Part shown: positions 16,451-25,021 of the stretch, piece after piece
How the letters are laid out: every line of letters starts with the position of its first letter
How positions within the stretch are numbered: position 1 is the stretch's first letter
NCBI GenBank assembly: GCA_002505765.1
Contig: DAVZ01000046.1
Location: forward strand, 1 to 51,606
From: Methanobacterium sp. UBA176
GTDB lineage: Archaea > Methanobacteriota > Methanobacteria > Methanobacteriales > Methanobacteriaceae
DNA length: 51,606 nt
Reading direction: 5' to 3'
Translations under genes and position numbers: made by a program
Notes under the pieces: model-generated
What the model was told of the DNA's origin: nothing
Seen by the model: only the letters and a program-made list of their open reading frames with translations
Database searches by the model: none

Positions 16451-16639
16451 ATGAAGTTTTTAAGTGATGAGAGTGGTCAGGGAGCAGCAGAATATCTATT
16501 ATTATTTGCAGGCGTAATTGTTATTGCGATAGGAGCTTTAGTGATATATGGTTCGTATTTTACAAGCCAGCCATTTGATTCTGCTGCAGACGTAAAGGCA
16601 ACAAGGACACACACAGCTACAAACAATAGATCATTGTAG
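16451..16639 (+). CDS. Class III signal peptide pilin-like protein (copy 1)
   Basis: The 62-aa protein has the class III (EppA-type) signal sequence: a short charged leader MKFLSDESG, then Gln10, Glu14 and an unbroken hydrophobic helix (GQGAAEYLLLFAGVIVIAIG). Cleavage is expected before Gln10, leaving a 53-aa pilin. The C-terminal tail ends NNRSL with one NxS sequon. GGTGA lies before the ATG and a TATA-like tract about 40 nt further up. A T-rich terminator-like run follows the stop. It is separated from copies 2-4 by a gene on the opposite strand. Confidence 0.88.
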   Translation: MKFLSDESGQGAAEYLLLFAGVIVIAIGALVIYGSYFTSQPFDSAADVKATRTHTATNNRSL

Positions 16640-16746
16640 ATCTATTTTTTTTATTTTTTATATAGCTTAAAAGAATTTCTTAATTAGAAATAGAAATCTA
16701 ATTCGGATTCAGGCAGTTTAATTCGATCCTATATTAAAGAAAAGAG

Positions 16747-17337
16747 TTATTTTGATTGCGATATTTGAACTTTTTTGATGTTCATTTCATCGTGGGAATT
16801 TATGTAATTTATGAGATGTCCCAGCAGCTCTAAAGAATTATTTTCACTACTGAGTGCCAATGCTAACCTGTTTTGCAGTGTTTCCCTCTGATTTTTAGGT
16901 CTTGAATTGATATGGAGAATAATCCTGCTAAATAGAATCTCTGAATCCTGCAGGGATACATCTGATTTATGCATCTCTGATATTTTCTGTCTAAAAAGGA
17001 TCTTTAGTTTATAAAATGCTTCTTTTAGTTCAATGGAGTCATCACTTTCCAGTTTTTTTATTAAAATGTTTATATCCAGTGGTTCTGTCTTTATTAAGCC
17101 GAAAACAATACCTTCCGATTTTATGGATTGAATCCTTTTTATACCATCATAGACATCGAAATCGTAGCCAATAATATATATTTTCTTTTCCTTTAGGAAA
17201 GACATTAAAATCTCATTAAGTGTTTTATCGGAAATATTGGATTCTTTTCGGATTTCTTCTAAAAGTTTTCTTTTGGAAAGTTCCTTTTCACCAATTATAT
17301 TAAGAGTTAACTCTCTTAGACCACTATTTTTTGACAT
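16747..17337 (-). CDS. Hypothetical protein with possible N-terminal winged helix
   Basis: I do not recognise this 196-aa soluble protein. The first ~60 residues (LRELTLNIIGEKELSKRKL...NEILMSFLKEKKIYIIG) look like a winged-helix module with a DNA-binding-type helix pair and wing. The rest is helical and charged, with no membrane segment. GGATGAT precedes the ATG. It lies on the opposite strand between pilin copy 1 and copies 2-5, a position suiting a local regulator, but that is inference. Confidence 0.65.
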   Translation of the reverse strand: MSKNSGLRELTLNIIGEKELSKRKLLEEIRKESNISDKTLNEILMSFLKEKKIYIIGYDFDVYDGIKRIQSIKSEGIVFGLIKTEPLDINILIKKLESDDSIELKEAFYKLKILFRQKISEMHKSDVSLQDSEILFSRIILHINSRPKNQRETLQNRLALALSSENNSLELLGHLINYINSHDEMNIKKVQISQSK

Positions 17338-17587
17338 ATATCATCCACAGCTATACTTTTGTTATGTGACTATATGCACATTCTACTATATAAAAATAAA
17401 TATTCTGGTGGGAAATAAAATTAACATGTTAACTTATTGGATTTGATCAACTGGTTTGGGAGGTGATCAACAGTACAATTTAAAAGTAAAATAATATTAT
17501 TAATTCTTTATTTGTTAGTAAGTCCAATAAATTTATTTACCAGTAAAGTAAAAAAATATAACCATAAAAATATATGGAGGTAAAAAC

Positions 17588-17776
17588 ATGAAGTTTTTAA
17601 GTGATGAAAGTGGTCAGGGAGCGGCAGAATATATCTTATTATTCGGTGGTGTTATTGTTATTGCTATCGCTGCTCTGGTAATATACAACTCCTACTTCAC
17701 TAACCAGACTTTCAACACACAGCAAGATATTAACACAACCAGGACAAAAGCTGCAGCAAACAACAGAAGCTTATAA
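17588..17776 (+). CDS. Class III signal peptide pilin-like protein (copy 2)
   Basis: The 62-aa protein has leader MKFLSDESG, then QGAAEYILLFGG with Gln10 and Glu14, and a hydrophobic helix. The mature tail carries three sequons, NQT, NTT and NRS. A strong GGAGGT lies seven bases before the ATG. It begins a run of four same-strand pilin genes (17588, 17818, 18039, 18263). About 119 nt, from the ribosome site to codon 34, are identical to the next gene, which marks a recent tandem duplication or gene conversion. Confidence 0.9.
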   Translation: MKFLSDESGQGAAEYILLFGGVIVIAIAALVIYNSYFTNQTFNTQQDINTTRTKAAANNRSL

Positions 17777-17817
17777 TCTCAGCTTTATATTTTATTTATG
17801 TATATGGAGGTAAAAAC

Positions 17818-18006
17818 ATGAAGTTTTTAAGTGATGAAAGTGGTCAGGGAGCGGCAGAATATATCTTATTATTCGGTGGTGTTATTGTTATTGCTATCGC
17901 TGCTCTGGTAATATACAACAGTTACTTCACTAACCAGACTTTCAATACACAGCAGGATATTAACACTACAAGAACCAAGGCTGCAGCAAACGACAGAACT
18001 TTATAA
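17818..18006 (+). CDS. Class III signal peptide pilin-like protein (copy 3)
   Basis: The 62-aa protein differs from copy 2 at only two positions near the C terminus (tail NDRTL instead of NNRSL), so the last sequon is lost while NQT and NTT remain. The ribosome site and upstream 17 nt are the same as in copy 2, at a repeat period of 230 bp. A T-run follows the stop. The class III leader and Gln10/Glu14 pair are intact. Confidence 0.9.
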   Translation: MKFLSDESGQGAAEYILLFGGVIVIAIAALVIYNSYFTNQTFNTQQDINTTRTKAAANDRTL

Positions 18007-18038
18007 TTAATCCTTTTTTTTATTAAAGAGGTATTATT

Positions 18039-18227
18039 ATGAAGTTTTTAAGTGATGAATCTGGTCAGGGGGCGGCAGAATATATCCTCCTGTTTGGTGG
18101 TGTTATCGTTATAGCGATTGCTGCTTTAGTGGTTTATAATTCTTATTTCACCACTCAGCCATCATTCACTGCACAGGATCTTAATACAACAAGACAACAT
18201 ACTGCTGCTAATAACAGAAGTTTATAA
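18039..18227 (+). CDS. Class III signal peptide pilin-like protein (copy 4)
   Basis: The 62-aa pilin has the same leader and helix (MKFLSDESGQGAAEYILL) and a more diverged tail (TQPSFTAQDLNTTRQHTAANNRSL region) with NTT and NRS sequons. Nucleotide identity to copies 2 and 3 is clearly lower in synonymous positions, so it is an older duplicate. GAGGT precedes the ATG by eight bases. Confidence 0.9.
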   Translation: MKFLSDESGQGAAEYILLFGGVIVIAIAALVVYNSYFTTQPSFTAQDLNTTRQHTAANNRSL

Positions 18228-18262
18228 ATTTTTTTTATTTACTTTTTAAGTCGTGGAATGAT

Positions 18263-18436
18263 ATGATAAAAGATGAAAAAGCCCAAATAAGCGCTGAATT
18301 AATCCTGTTAGTTGGAGCTTTACTTGTAATAGTTATAGCGGCTGGAGCATTTGTATTCAGTACATCCAGTACAATTGCAGGCAATGTAAGTGAAGTTATA
18401 GAAGCAGGAAGAAATACAGCGATTAATAAATTGTAA
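18263..18436 (+). CDS. Short divergent class III signal peptide protein (57 aa, copy 5)
   Basis: Translation from the ATG at 18263 gives MIKDEKAQISAELILLVGAL and a further hydrophobic helix, ending NTAINKL. Gln8 and Glu12 keep the QxxxE spacing of the class III cleavage site. The tail has one NVS sequon. It lies 35 bp after copy 4, so it is probably cotranscribed, and could be a minor pilin or initiator. GTGGAATGAT upstream is only a weak ribosome site. The stop is 4 bp from the convergent aglB stop. Confidence 0.75.
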   Translation: MIKDEKAQISAELILLVGALLVIVIAAGAFVFSTSSTIAGNVSEVIEAGRNTAINKL

Positions 18437-18440
18437 TCAT

Positions 18441-20653
18441 CTATTCAACTTTCCATACATCTATTTTTTTATTCTTATATACAGATTTATAAATTGTAGA
18501 ATTACGTCTTTCAATTAATAACTTTGTAAAGATTGAATTTTCAAATTTCCTATCCATTACTACTGCTTTTTTATCATCCGTGCGTAAAAAGATACTAAAA
18601 TTACTGCTTTTATCTGAATAATATTTTTCAGTTGAATTATGTTTAATAATGGTATAACTGTAAGGAATTTTACCATTCCATTTAATTTCATTAGTTTGTA
18701 GATCCATAGTTACATTGTTGGTTGATTTTAATGCATTTTTAATTGTCTTTAGGTTTCCAACTGAATATGTATGGTTTATAGCTTTTTTTTTGCTAAAATT
18801 CCACTCTCCAAAATCAAATATCCAGTGCCCCAACCTTAACATTTCATCAGAAGTAACTATAACAAAATTATTGGGATATTCTGGATGTGTATAGCTCAAC
18901 ACATTTAAAGCATTATTTTCTTCTAAATGATAATTATTTATAAGTATTTGTTTAGCAGTGGCTTTATCAACACCTAAAATATTATTAAGGATTTCAACAC
19001 TTTTAGAAGTGTTTTTTGTGTAACTATCCAGAATTAAATAACCAGAATCCCCGCTAGTCGACAGCATTCTGAAGATTCCTAGAGACAAGCTTTCATTTCC
19101 TGTAGATAGTGCTTTATCTATCCAGTACTCTCTTGAAACACCTGGGATTTTTCTCCATAAGGATAAGAATCAGTGAACCGTCGAATGGGCAAGGTTTCAA
19201 TATAAGCCAATCTACCGTCATAAAGAACAGAACGGTTAGCAATTGAAGTAAACAAATGGCCATAACTCCATTCTGTAATAACCACCGTTTTAGAATCTGT
19301 ATTATTACTAATCCACTCTGCGCTATTCCATATATCATCATTAAGGCCTGGAATTGAGTATAGAGATTCATTTAAATTTAATATTGCAGGAAAAATGATG
19401 ATAATAACCAGTATAATAGAGGTAAATTTTATCAGATAATCTTTTTGGGAATTTAGATATTTAGCCAGGTAATCTGTGCTTATTCCAACCATGATTCCAA
19501 TACTTACTATTAATGGAGGTAAAAGGAGGATCATAAATCTAATTCCTTTGAAAAGGGCCACTAAACTTGATATGGACCAAAAAAGGATTAATAAATAGGT
19601 AAACCAGTTCATTCTACTTTTATGCTTCCTTAAATTTTTTTTAAAGAGTAAAATAGCGTTTACAAAATAACTAAAGACTCCTAAAATCAGCACCGTAATT
19701 CCCAGTCCATCAAGAATTTCATCTATTGTAGGAACCCTTAATTCTGAAATTGCAATATAAGAATCTGGCCATGAACTCCACGAGCTTTGATTTCCCAATA
19801 TTTTGGCAAATTCCAAAATATTAAGCATTTTTAATATATTTAAAAATCCTGAAAAAATCATAATTAATAAAAGCGTTACAATTATGAAAATTCCAGAAAT
19901 ATAAATGAGTTTTTTAATATCTTTGCCTTTGAATCTGCTCCAGACTATGTTAAAAATAAAAAAGGATACCAGAATGTAAAATAAGTACTGCCAGCCATTC
20001 CATGCACTGGAGAATATAAACATGGAAAATGCGGATAAACCAGCAAATAGAAACTGGATTTTAGAATTTTTACTTAGAAATGCTTCTGATAAAAACCAAA
20101 CTACTAAAATCGGGAAAATAACATTAAACATGTCTGTGTCAAACCAGCCAGGAATAGACCTCATAAAATAAAATGGAGCAGTAACTACCAATATTCCTGC
20201 CACCAATCCTCCATAATTATTGGTGAGCCGACTTACCATAAAATAGGCTGCAATTCCACCAATAGGGGCAATGAATGCCGGTATCCAGAAACAGACAGTT
20301 AATAATGGTATTTGTGTAAATAAATTAATTAATTTGTGAATAAAAGCTGTTAAATAGATTATTAATGGCGGATAATCTATGGGAACTCCTGGATAATATG
20401 AATGCAAATCCCATTCAGTTCCATTTATTTTTGCATCGCCTAAATAACCATGATCTAAATAATTTTGGGTTAATCTGTAATTATAATAAGAATCTAGCTC
20501 GTACATATATGGAAGACCGTTTTGATCCTGATAGTAAGCTTTTTCATTAGCTGGAATTCCATTAATGTTAACAGATTCTACTCTAAGAAAAAATCCGATA
20601 AAAAATATAATTATAATAATAAAAAGCTTTATAATAATGTCTTTTTTTAACAT
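18441..20653 (-). pseudogene. aglB: AglB/STT3 oligosaccharyltransferase, split by a one-base frameshift
   Basis: Two ORFs, 20653-19118 (511 aa) and 19088-18441 (215 aa), are one STT3-family gene. The catalytic DxD-type motifs ELDSYYNYRL and GWFDTDMFN, the SELRVPTIDE loop and about twelve membrane helices are in the first part. TEWSYGHLF stands at the WWDYG position near its end. The first ORF runs into TAG at 19120-19118, while the next frame continues as REYWIDKALSTGNE into the second ORF. One lost base near 19132-19135 explains this, and total length 2213 is one short of 738 codons. The family transfers lipid-linked glycans to Asn in NxS/T. It may be inactive, a sequencing error or recoded. 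Confidence 0.85.
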
Positions 20654-20717
20654 TGTATCATCTAAAGTTCTTTGGAACTCATAATGATTTTTTTTATGAG
20701 TGTAAATATAGATAATT

Positions 20718-22487
20718 TTACTTTTCTTTATAAATAATTACTTCTCCAAAATTTGTTTTAAAATGTTTTATCTTTGAGTAATCCTTTAATTTAATATCAG
20801 ATAAGGCAATATAATATGTAACATTTCGTTTTTTAAGTCCTTCGTTAGTTTTTATTCTTTCTTTCCTGCTTAAACCACCTATTTCTGTTTTTAGATACCA
20901 GCTTAAATGCGGCCAGAAATAATCGGCATATATTTTTTTATTTCTATAATCTGGATCATAATTTTTTAACCATTCTGCTACAGATTTAAGATCATTGGTA
21001 TTGTAATTTTCAAAATAAAGTTCTCCACTATGAGTTTTGCTTCGAATTTCAAATTTAAATGTATTATTTTGGGGCTTAATACTAAAACTATTTCCATTAG
21101 ATACTGGATCATTTTTTAGTTTATAAATATATGAACCTGTAGAAAATAAGAGACTAACAATAAGAAATAAACTTAGAATTCTTTTTAAGTTTATTCTATT
21201 GATTTTAAAATTTATTTTACTTGAAAATTCATTTAATCCTAATACTATAATGTATGCAAGCGCAGGAGCCATAGGTATGAAATATCTTATAACTTTAATT
21301 TGAAAGATACTGTTAAATATTAAAAATGATGTAACCCATAAAAAAACTAAGAAGTCAATATCTAAGTTTTTTAATTCATTATCTTTTAACAGGGTATAAA
21401 TTACTAATGAAAATATTAAAAATATAAAATCTGAAATAAGATAATTAATTTTGTTAAATGTAAAAAAAAATAATACGAGCAATAATATTGCTGAATAAAG
21501 CACTATGGAATTTGATTTTTTAAATTTAAAGTAATATATAATATTTTTATTTATTTTAGAAGATCTTAGGATATTTCTTAAATAAAAGAAAATTCCTAGA
21601 AATATTATTATAATCAATATAAAAACTATTAGAGCCATTAATATCGAAGCGTCCAATAATTCCATATTAATAAAGCAATAAAAAGCATTTTTAATATAGT
21701 ATAATACATCTGGATTAAGAGCAAATCTCTCTACAGCACCTGTTGATGCTGAACTTCCATATGCATCAAAGAAGGGTAAAAATGGATTTCCAGTTGATTT
21801 CCAGAAAAATATAAAAGCAGGAATAATGAATAACCAGGAGGTGAATATACCTCCTAAAATTGATTTATATTCTTTAAGAATTTCTCTGTTTATTAAAATA
21901 TAGAAAATTATAAGGAATATAGTAATCATCGCCGGAAATCTAGATAAAAATGCCAGTATTAAAAATGGAAATGACAAATAAAAATATTTAGAATTTCTTT
22001 TAACTGCAAGAACTGTAAAATATATGGCCCAGATTGAAAATGAAGTACTTGCAATATCAGTATAACCTGCTCCAACCCATAATAAAACCACAGGAAAAGA
22101 AATGTAAAATAATGAGCCTATAAAACTTTGAAGATTGTTAAAACGTAAATTTAAAAATAAATACAGCCCAATAATTCCAAATATAAATAAAAATCCATCA
22201 ACAGCCATAATAGTTACTTCAGATACATACCCTAACCTGAAGAGAATTGATGTTAAAAAGGATAGAAGAGGGGGCCTTATAAAATCAGCATAACCAAACC
22301 CATTACCTGAAAAATATAACGCATTGGCCAAAAAATCGAAACTATCCCATTGAGGGCTAATTGAAATTTGTATTAGTATTTTAAAATAGGTTATAATTGA
22401 TGTAATAATAATTAAAATTATTAGAAATATAATAAAATTATTTTCTTTTATTTTACTTATAAATTGATCTTGAGACATATTTTTCAA
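20718..22487 (-). CDS. GT39/ArnT-like membrane glycosyltransferase (paralog A)
   Basis: This is an integral membrane protein of about 589 aa with a dozen or so hydrophobic helices. An early luminal acidic motif, PQWDSFDFLANAL, stands where GT-C enzymes of the ArnT/PMT group hold their catalytic acidic residue. It also has RPPLLSFLTSILFRLGYVSE and a soluble C-terminal domain. Enzymes of this type use polyprenyl-phosphate sugars outside the membrane. The neighbour upstream is a clear paralog. The start is uncertain: AGGTGG is ideally placed for TTG at 22487; ATG 22478 and GTG 22496 are alternatives. Confidence 0.82.
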   Translation of the reverse strand: MKNMSQDQFISKIKENNFIIFLIILIIITSIITYFKILIQISISPQWDSFDFLANALYFSGNGFGYADFIRPPLLSFLTSILFRLGYVSEVTIMAVDGFLFIFGIIGLYLFLNLRFNNLQSFIGSLFYISFPVVLLWVGAGYTDIASTSFSIWAIYFTVLAVKRNSKYFYLSFPFLILAFLSRFPAMITIFLIIFYILINREILKEYKSILGGIFTSWLFIIPAFIFFWKSTGNPFLPFFDAYGSSASTGAVERFALNPDVLYYIKNAFYCFINMELLDASILMALIVFILIIIIFLGIFFYLRNILRSSKINKNIIYYFKFKKSNSIVLYSAILLLVLFFFTFNKINYLISDFIFLIFSLVIYTLLKDNELKNLDIDFLVFLWVTSFLIFNSIFQIKVIRYFIPMAPALAYIIVLGLNEFSSKINFKINRINLKRILSLFLIVSLLFSTGSYIYKLKNDPVSNGNSFSIKPQNNTFKFEIRSKTHSGELYFENYNTNDLKSVAEWLKNYDPDYRNKKIYADYFWPHLSWYLKTEIGGLSRKERIKTNEGLKKRNVTYYIALSDIKLKDYSKIKHFKTNFGEVIIYKEK

Positions 22488-22518
22488 TTTTTCCACCTAA
22501 ATCAAACTAAAACTATCT

Positions 22519-24186
22519 TTATATTTTTTCATATATGTATACGTCTCCAAACCTTTTAATTACTTTATAAGATGTTAAATTAATTTTAGCGTTAATACAG
22601 AAGTAATAATCTGCATTATTTTGTGATAGTTCCTTTTCATATACTTTAAAATCTTCATTGCTTAAGTTCAATTCTTTTAGGCGAGCATATATTTCTTTAT
22701 TATCCTTTAAAATGGGCATTTTATTGATATCTGTTCTTAAATACCATGTTGAGTGAGGATAATAATCTGAATATATAATTTTAGTTTTATAGTCTGGATC
22801 ATAGTTTTTAAACCAGTTACTAGCTAAAATAATGTCATCTGTTACAGTTTCTTGCGCACTGATCTCATTTAAGTCAATTAAAGTGTTGGTGGTAGAAACT
22901 AGTAATCCAATAACAATAAAAACTGAAATTATACTAAATGTTATATTTTTATTTTTAAATACTAATTTAAACTTATTAGATAATTCATTTAGCCCTAGAA
23001 TTAGAAAATAAGAAACTGCTGGAGCCATTGTAATAAGATATCTTTGATCTTTTATAACATAAACGCTATGGAAAATAAAAAAACTCATAAACCATGATAT
23101 AATGAGTAAATCCATATTTAAATTTGGATATTTGGAATTTTTTAGTAATTCATAAAATAAGATGGATATAACAAGGAAAATAACTTCGCTGAACATATAA
23201 AAAATATTTCCAAAGCTAATGATAAAGAATAAAATCAAAAGAATTAAAATTAAAAATCTTATCTTGTAATTATTGGATTTTGAATAAATATAATTATAGA
23301 ATCTCTTAAAATTTAATTTTAACCAGAACTTAGATCTTATATTATAAATAAAAAGCCCAAATATCGTTATTATTGTAATTGCAATAGATACATTTCCCAA
23401 AAGACGTGGCAATATCTTGGTAAAATAAAAAATGTCTGGATTATAATAGAATAGTTCTTCTGAACTAACCCCTACTGTAACACTAAAGGAAGGAATAAAG
23501 GGGTACAAAGGATTTCCAAATTTTAAAAATGACCAACTAATAAATGGAATTATTAAAACAAAAGACAATAATATGCCCAATATTAAATCTTTTTTGTTTT
23601 CAAGGTTATTTCTATTAATAAATATATAGAAAAATAATGGATAAATAATTAGGGCCATTGGATATCTGGTTAAAAAAGAAATTATTGCAAATGGAAAAGC
23701 TAAATAAAAAAATTTATTGTTCTTTTTAACCGCTAAAATTGTAAAATATATTGCCCATATTGAAAAGGAAACGCTTGGAATGTCTGAAAGGCCTATAGAA
23801 ACATAAAATAACATAATTGGGAAAGTCGAATATAATATACACGCTATAAAACTTCTTAATGGATTAAAACGCAAATTTAAAAGTAAATATAGCCCTATCA
23901 CTCCAAAAATAAACAATATTCCATCTAAAGCAAAAATAACATTTTCAGATACATATCCCAATCTAAAAATTATTGAAGTTAAAAATGGAAGAACTGGAGG
24001 TCTAATTAGATCTACATAACCAATTCCTTTACCTGTAAAATCTAGGGCAAGTATTAAAAAATCAGCAGTATCCCATATAAGGCCGAAATCTGGCTGTATT
24101 TTATATAGGAAATATGCAATCATACTTGATATCACTACCAATAAATATAGATAATTAAAAAAATTTGATTTTTTTGATAAATACAT
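22519..24186 (-). CDS. GT39/ArnT-like membrane glycosyltransferase (paralog B)
   Basis: The 555-aa integral membrane protein has the same plan as its neighbour: IWDTADFLILALDFTG at the acidic motif, IRPPVLPFLTSIIFRLGYVSE, then IGLYLLLNLRFN. It ends in a small extracellular domain. The two genes are 31 bp apart and diverged but collinear, so they are a tandem duplication with probably different sugar or acceptor specificity. GGTGAATGA precedes the ATG. It is transcribed toward aglB together with paralog A. Confidence 0.82.
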   Translation of the reverse strand: MYLSKKSNFFNYLYLLVVISSMIAYFLYKIQPDFGLIWDTADFLILALDFTGKGIGYVDLIRPPVLPFLTSIIFRLGYVSENVIFALDGILFIFGVIGLYLLLNLRFNPLRSFIACILYSTFPIMLFYVSIGLSDIPSVSFSIWAIYFTILAVKKNNKFFYLAFPFAIISFLTRYPMALIIYPLFFYIFINRNNLENKKDLILGILLSFVLIIPFISWSFLKFGNPLYPFIPSFSVTVGVSSEELFYYNPDIFYFTKILPRLLGNVSIAITIITIFGLFIYNIRSKFWLKLNFKRFYNYIYSKSNNYKIRFLILILLILFFIISFGNIFYMFSEVIFLVISILFYELLKNSKYPNLNMDLLIISWFMSFFIFHSVYVIKDQRYLITMAPAVSYFLILGLNELSNKFKLVFKNKNITFSIISVFIVIGLLVSTTNTLIDLNEISAQETVTDDIILASNWFKNYDPDYKTKIIYSDYYPHSTWYLRTDINKMPILKDNKEIYARLKELNLSNEDFKVYEKELSQNNADYYFCINAKINLTSYKVIKRFGDVYIYEKI

Positions 24187-24382
24187 TCATTCACCATGTT
24201 ATAGTTACTTAAAGATGACTATTTTGAATTTATTATCTGGAAATATAATTTTTAATTTATGATAAGTAAAATTTATCATAATATTAATTAAAAAGATATA
24301 AATAGTTAGTATAATAACTTTTTAATGGAAATAATATTTATAGTATTACTAATTTGGATATAAATAGTAATTGAGGGGGATA

Positions 24383-25018
24383 ATGCCATTTAAAAGTATC
24401 TTTGGCTTAGGAAATATTCCAAAAGATAGCATTATAGAATTAGACAATGAAATTATTGTGGATTCTAAGATTCAAGAAAATGTTATTATTGGCATAGATT
24501 ATAAGATAGGATCTAAATCTCCAGTTATCGGGAAGAATGCATTCATACGCTCAAATACAGTAATTTACAATGATGTTATAATTGGAAAAAATTTTAAAAC
24601 AGGGCATGGCGTTTTAATAAGAGAAAAGACCAGTATTGGTAATGATGTTTTAATAGGCACTAATTCTGTAATTGAAGGGTATTGTAATATAGGAAATGGT
24701 GTTAGCATACAATCAAACGTTTACATTCCTACAAAAACTAATATCGAAGATAATGTATTTATTGGACCATGCGCTTGTTTTACAAATGACAAATATCCTG
24801 TAAGGATTGATTTTGACCTTAAAGGACCCATATTGAGAAAAGGAGTGTCAGTTGGAGCGAATTCTACATTTTTATCCGATGTTGAAATTGGGGAGGGGGC
24901 GATGGTTGCAGCCGGAGCGATTGTAACAAAAGATGTTCCGCCATTTTATCTTGCAATAGGAGCCCCAGCAAAAATTAAACCGCTTCCAAAACATCTTAAA
25001 ATTTCAAATAGGATATAA
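24383..25018 (+). CDS. Left-handed beta-helix acyltransferase (WbpD/FdtC-like sugar N-acetyltransferase)
   Basis: The 211-aa protein is built of hexapeptide repeats (IGKNAF, IGKNFK, IGNDVL, IGNGVS, IEDNVF and more). The segment VFIGPCACFTNDKYPVR is typical of transferases that acetylate an amino sugar attached to a nucleotide. The C-terminal GAMVAAGAIVTKDVPPFYLAIGAPAK is the usual closing coil. It probably makes an acetamido sugar for the surface glycan. ATG 24383 is chosen with GAGGGGGA just upstream; the TTG at 24371 would overlap that ribosome site. It is divergent from the GT39 pair and convergent with wecB, 3 bp apart. Confidence 0.85.
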   Translation: MPFKSIFGLGNIPKDSIIELDNEIIVDSKIQENVIIGIDYKIGSKSPVIGKNAFIRSNTVIYNDVIIGKNFKTGHGVLIREKTSIGNDVLIGTNSVIEGYCNIGNGVSIQSNVYIPTKTNIEDNVFIGPCACFTNDKYPVRIDFDLKGPILRKGVSVGANSTFLSDVEIGEGAMVAAGAIVTKDVPPFYLAIGAPAKIKPLPKHLKISNRI

Positions 25019-25021
25019 ATA

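Noticed and set aside
17571..18227. Pilin array repeats considered as a CRISPR or satellite array
   Set aside because: The repeat period of 230 bp coincides with complete coding genes with ribosome sites, not short repeats with spacers.
19114..19371. 85-codon ORF overlapping the aglB break
   Set aside because: It is in the third frame; the true continuation of aglB is in the frame of the 19088 ORF, and this ORF has no family motif.
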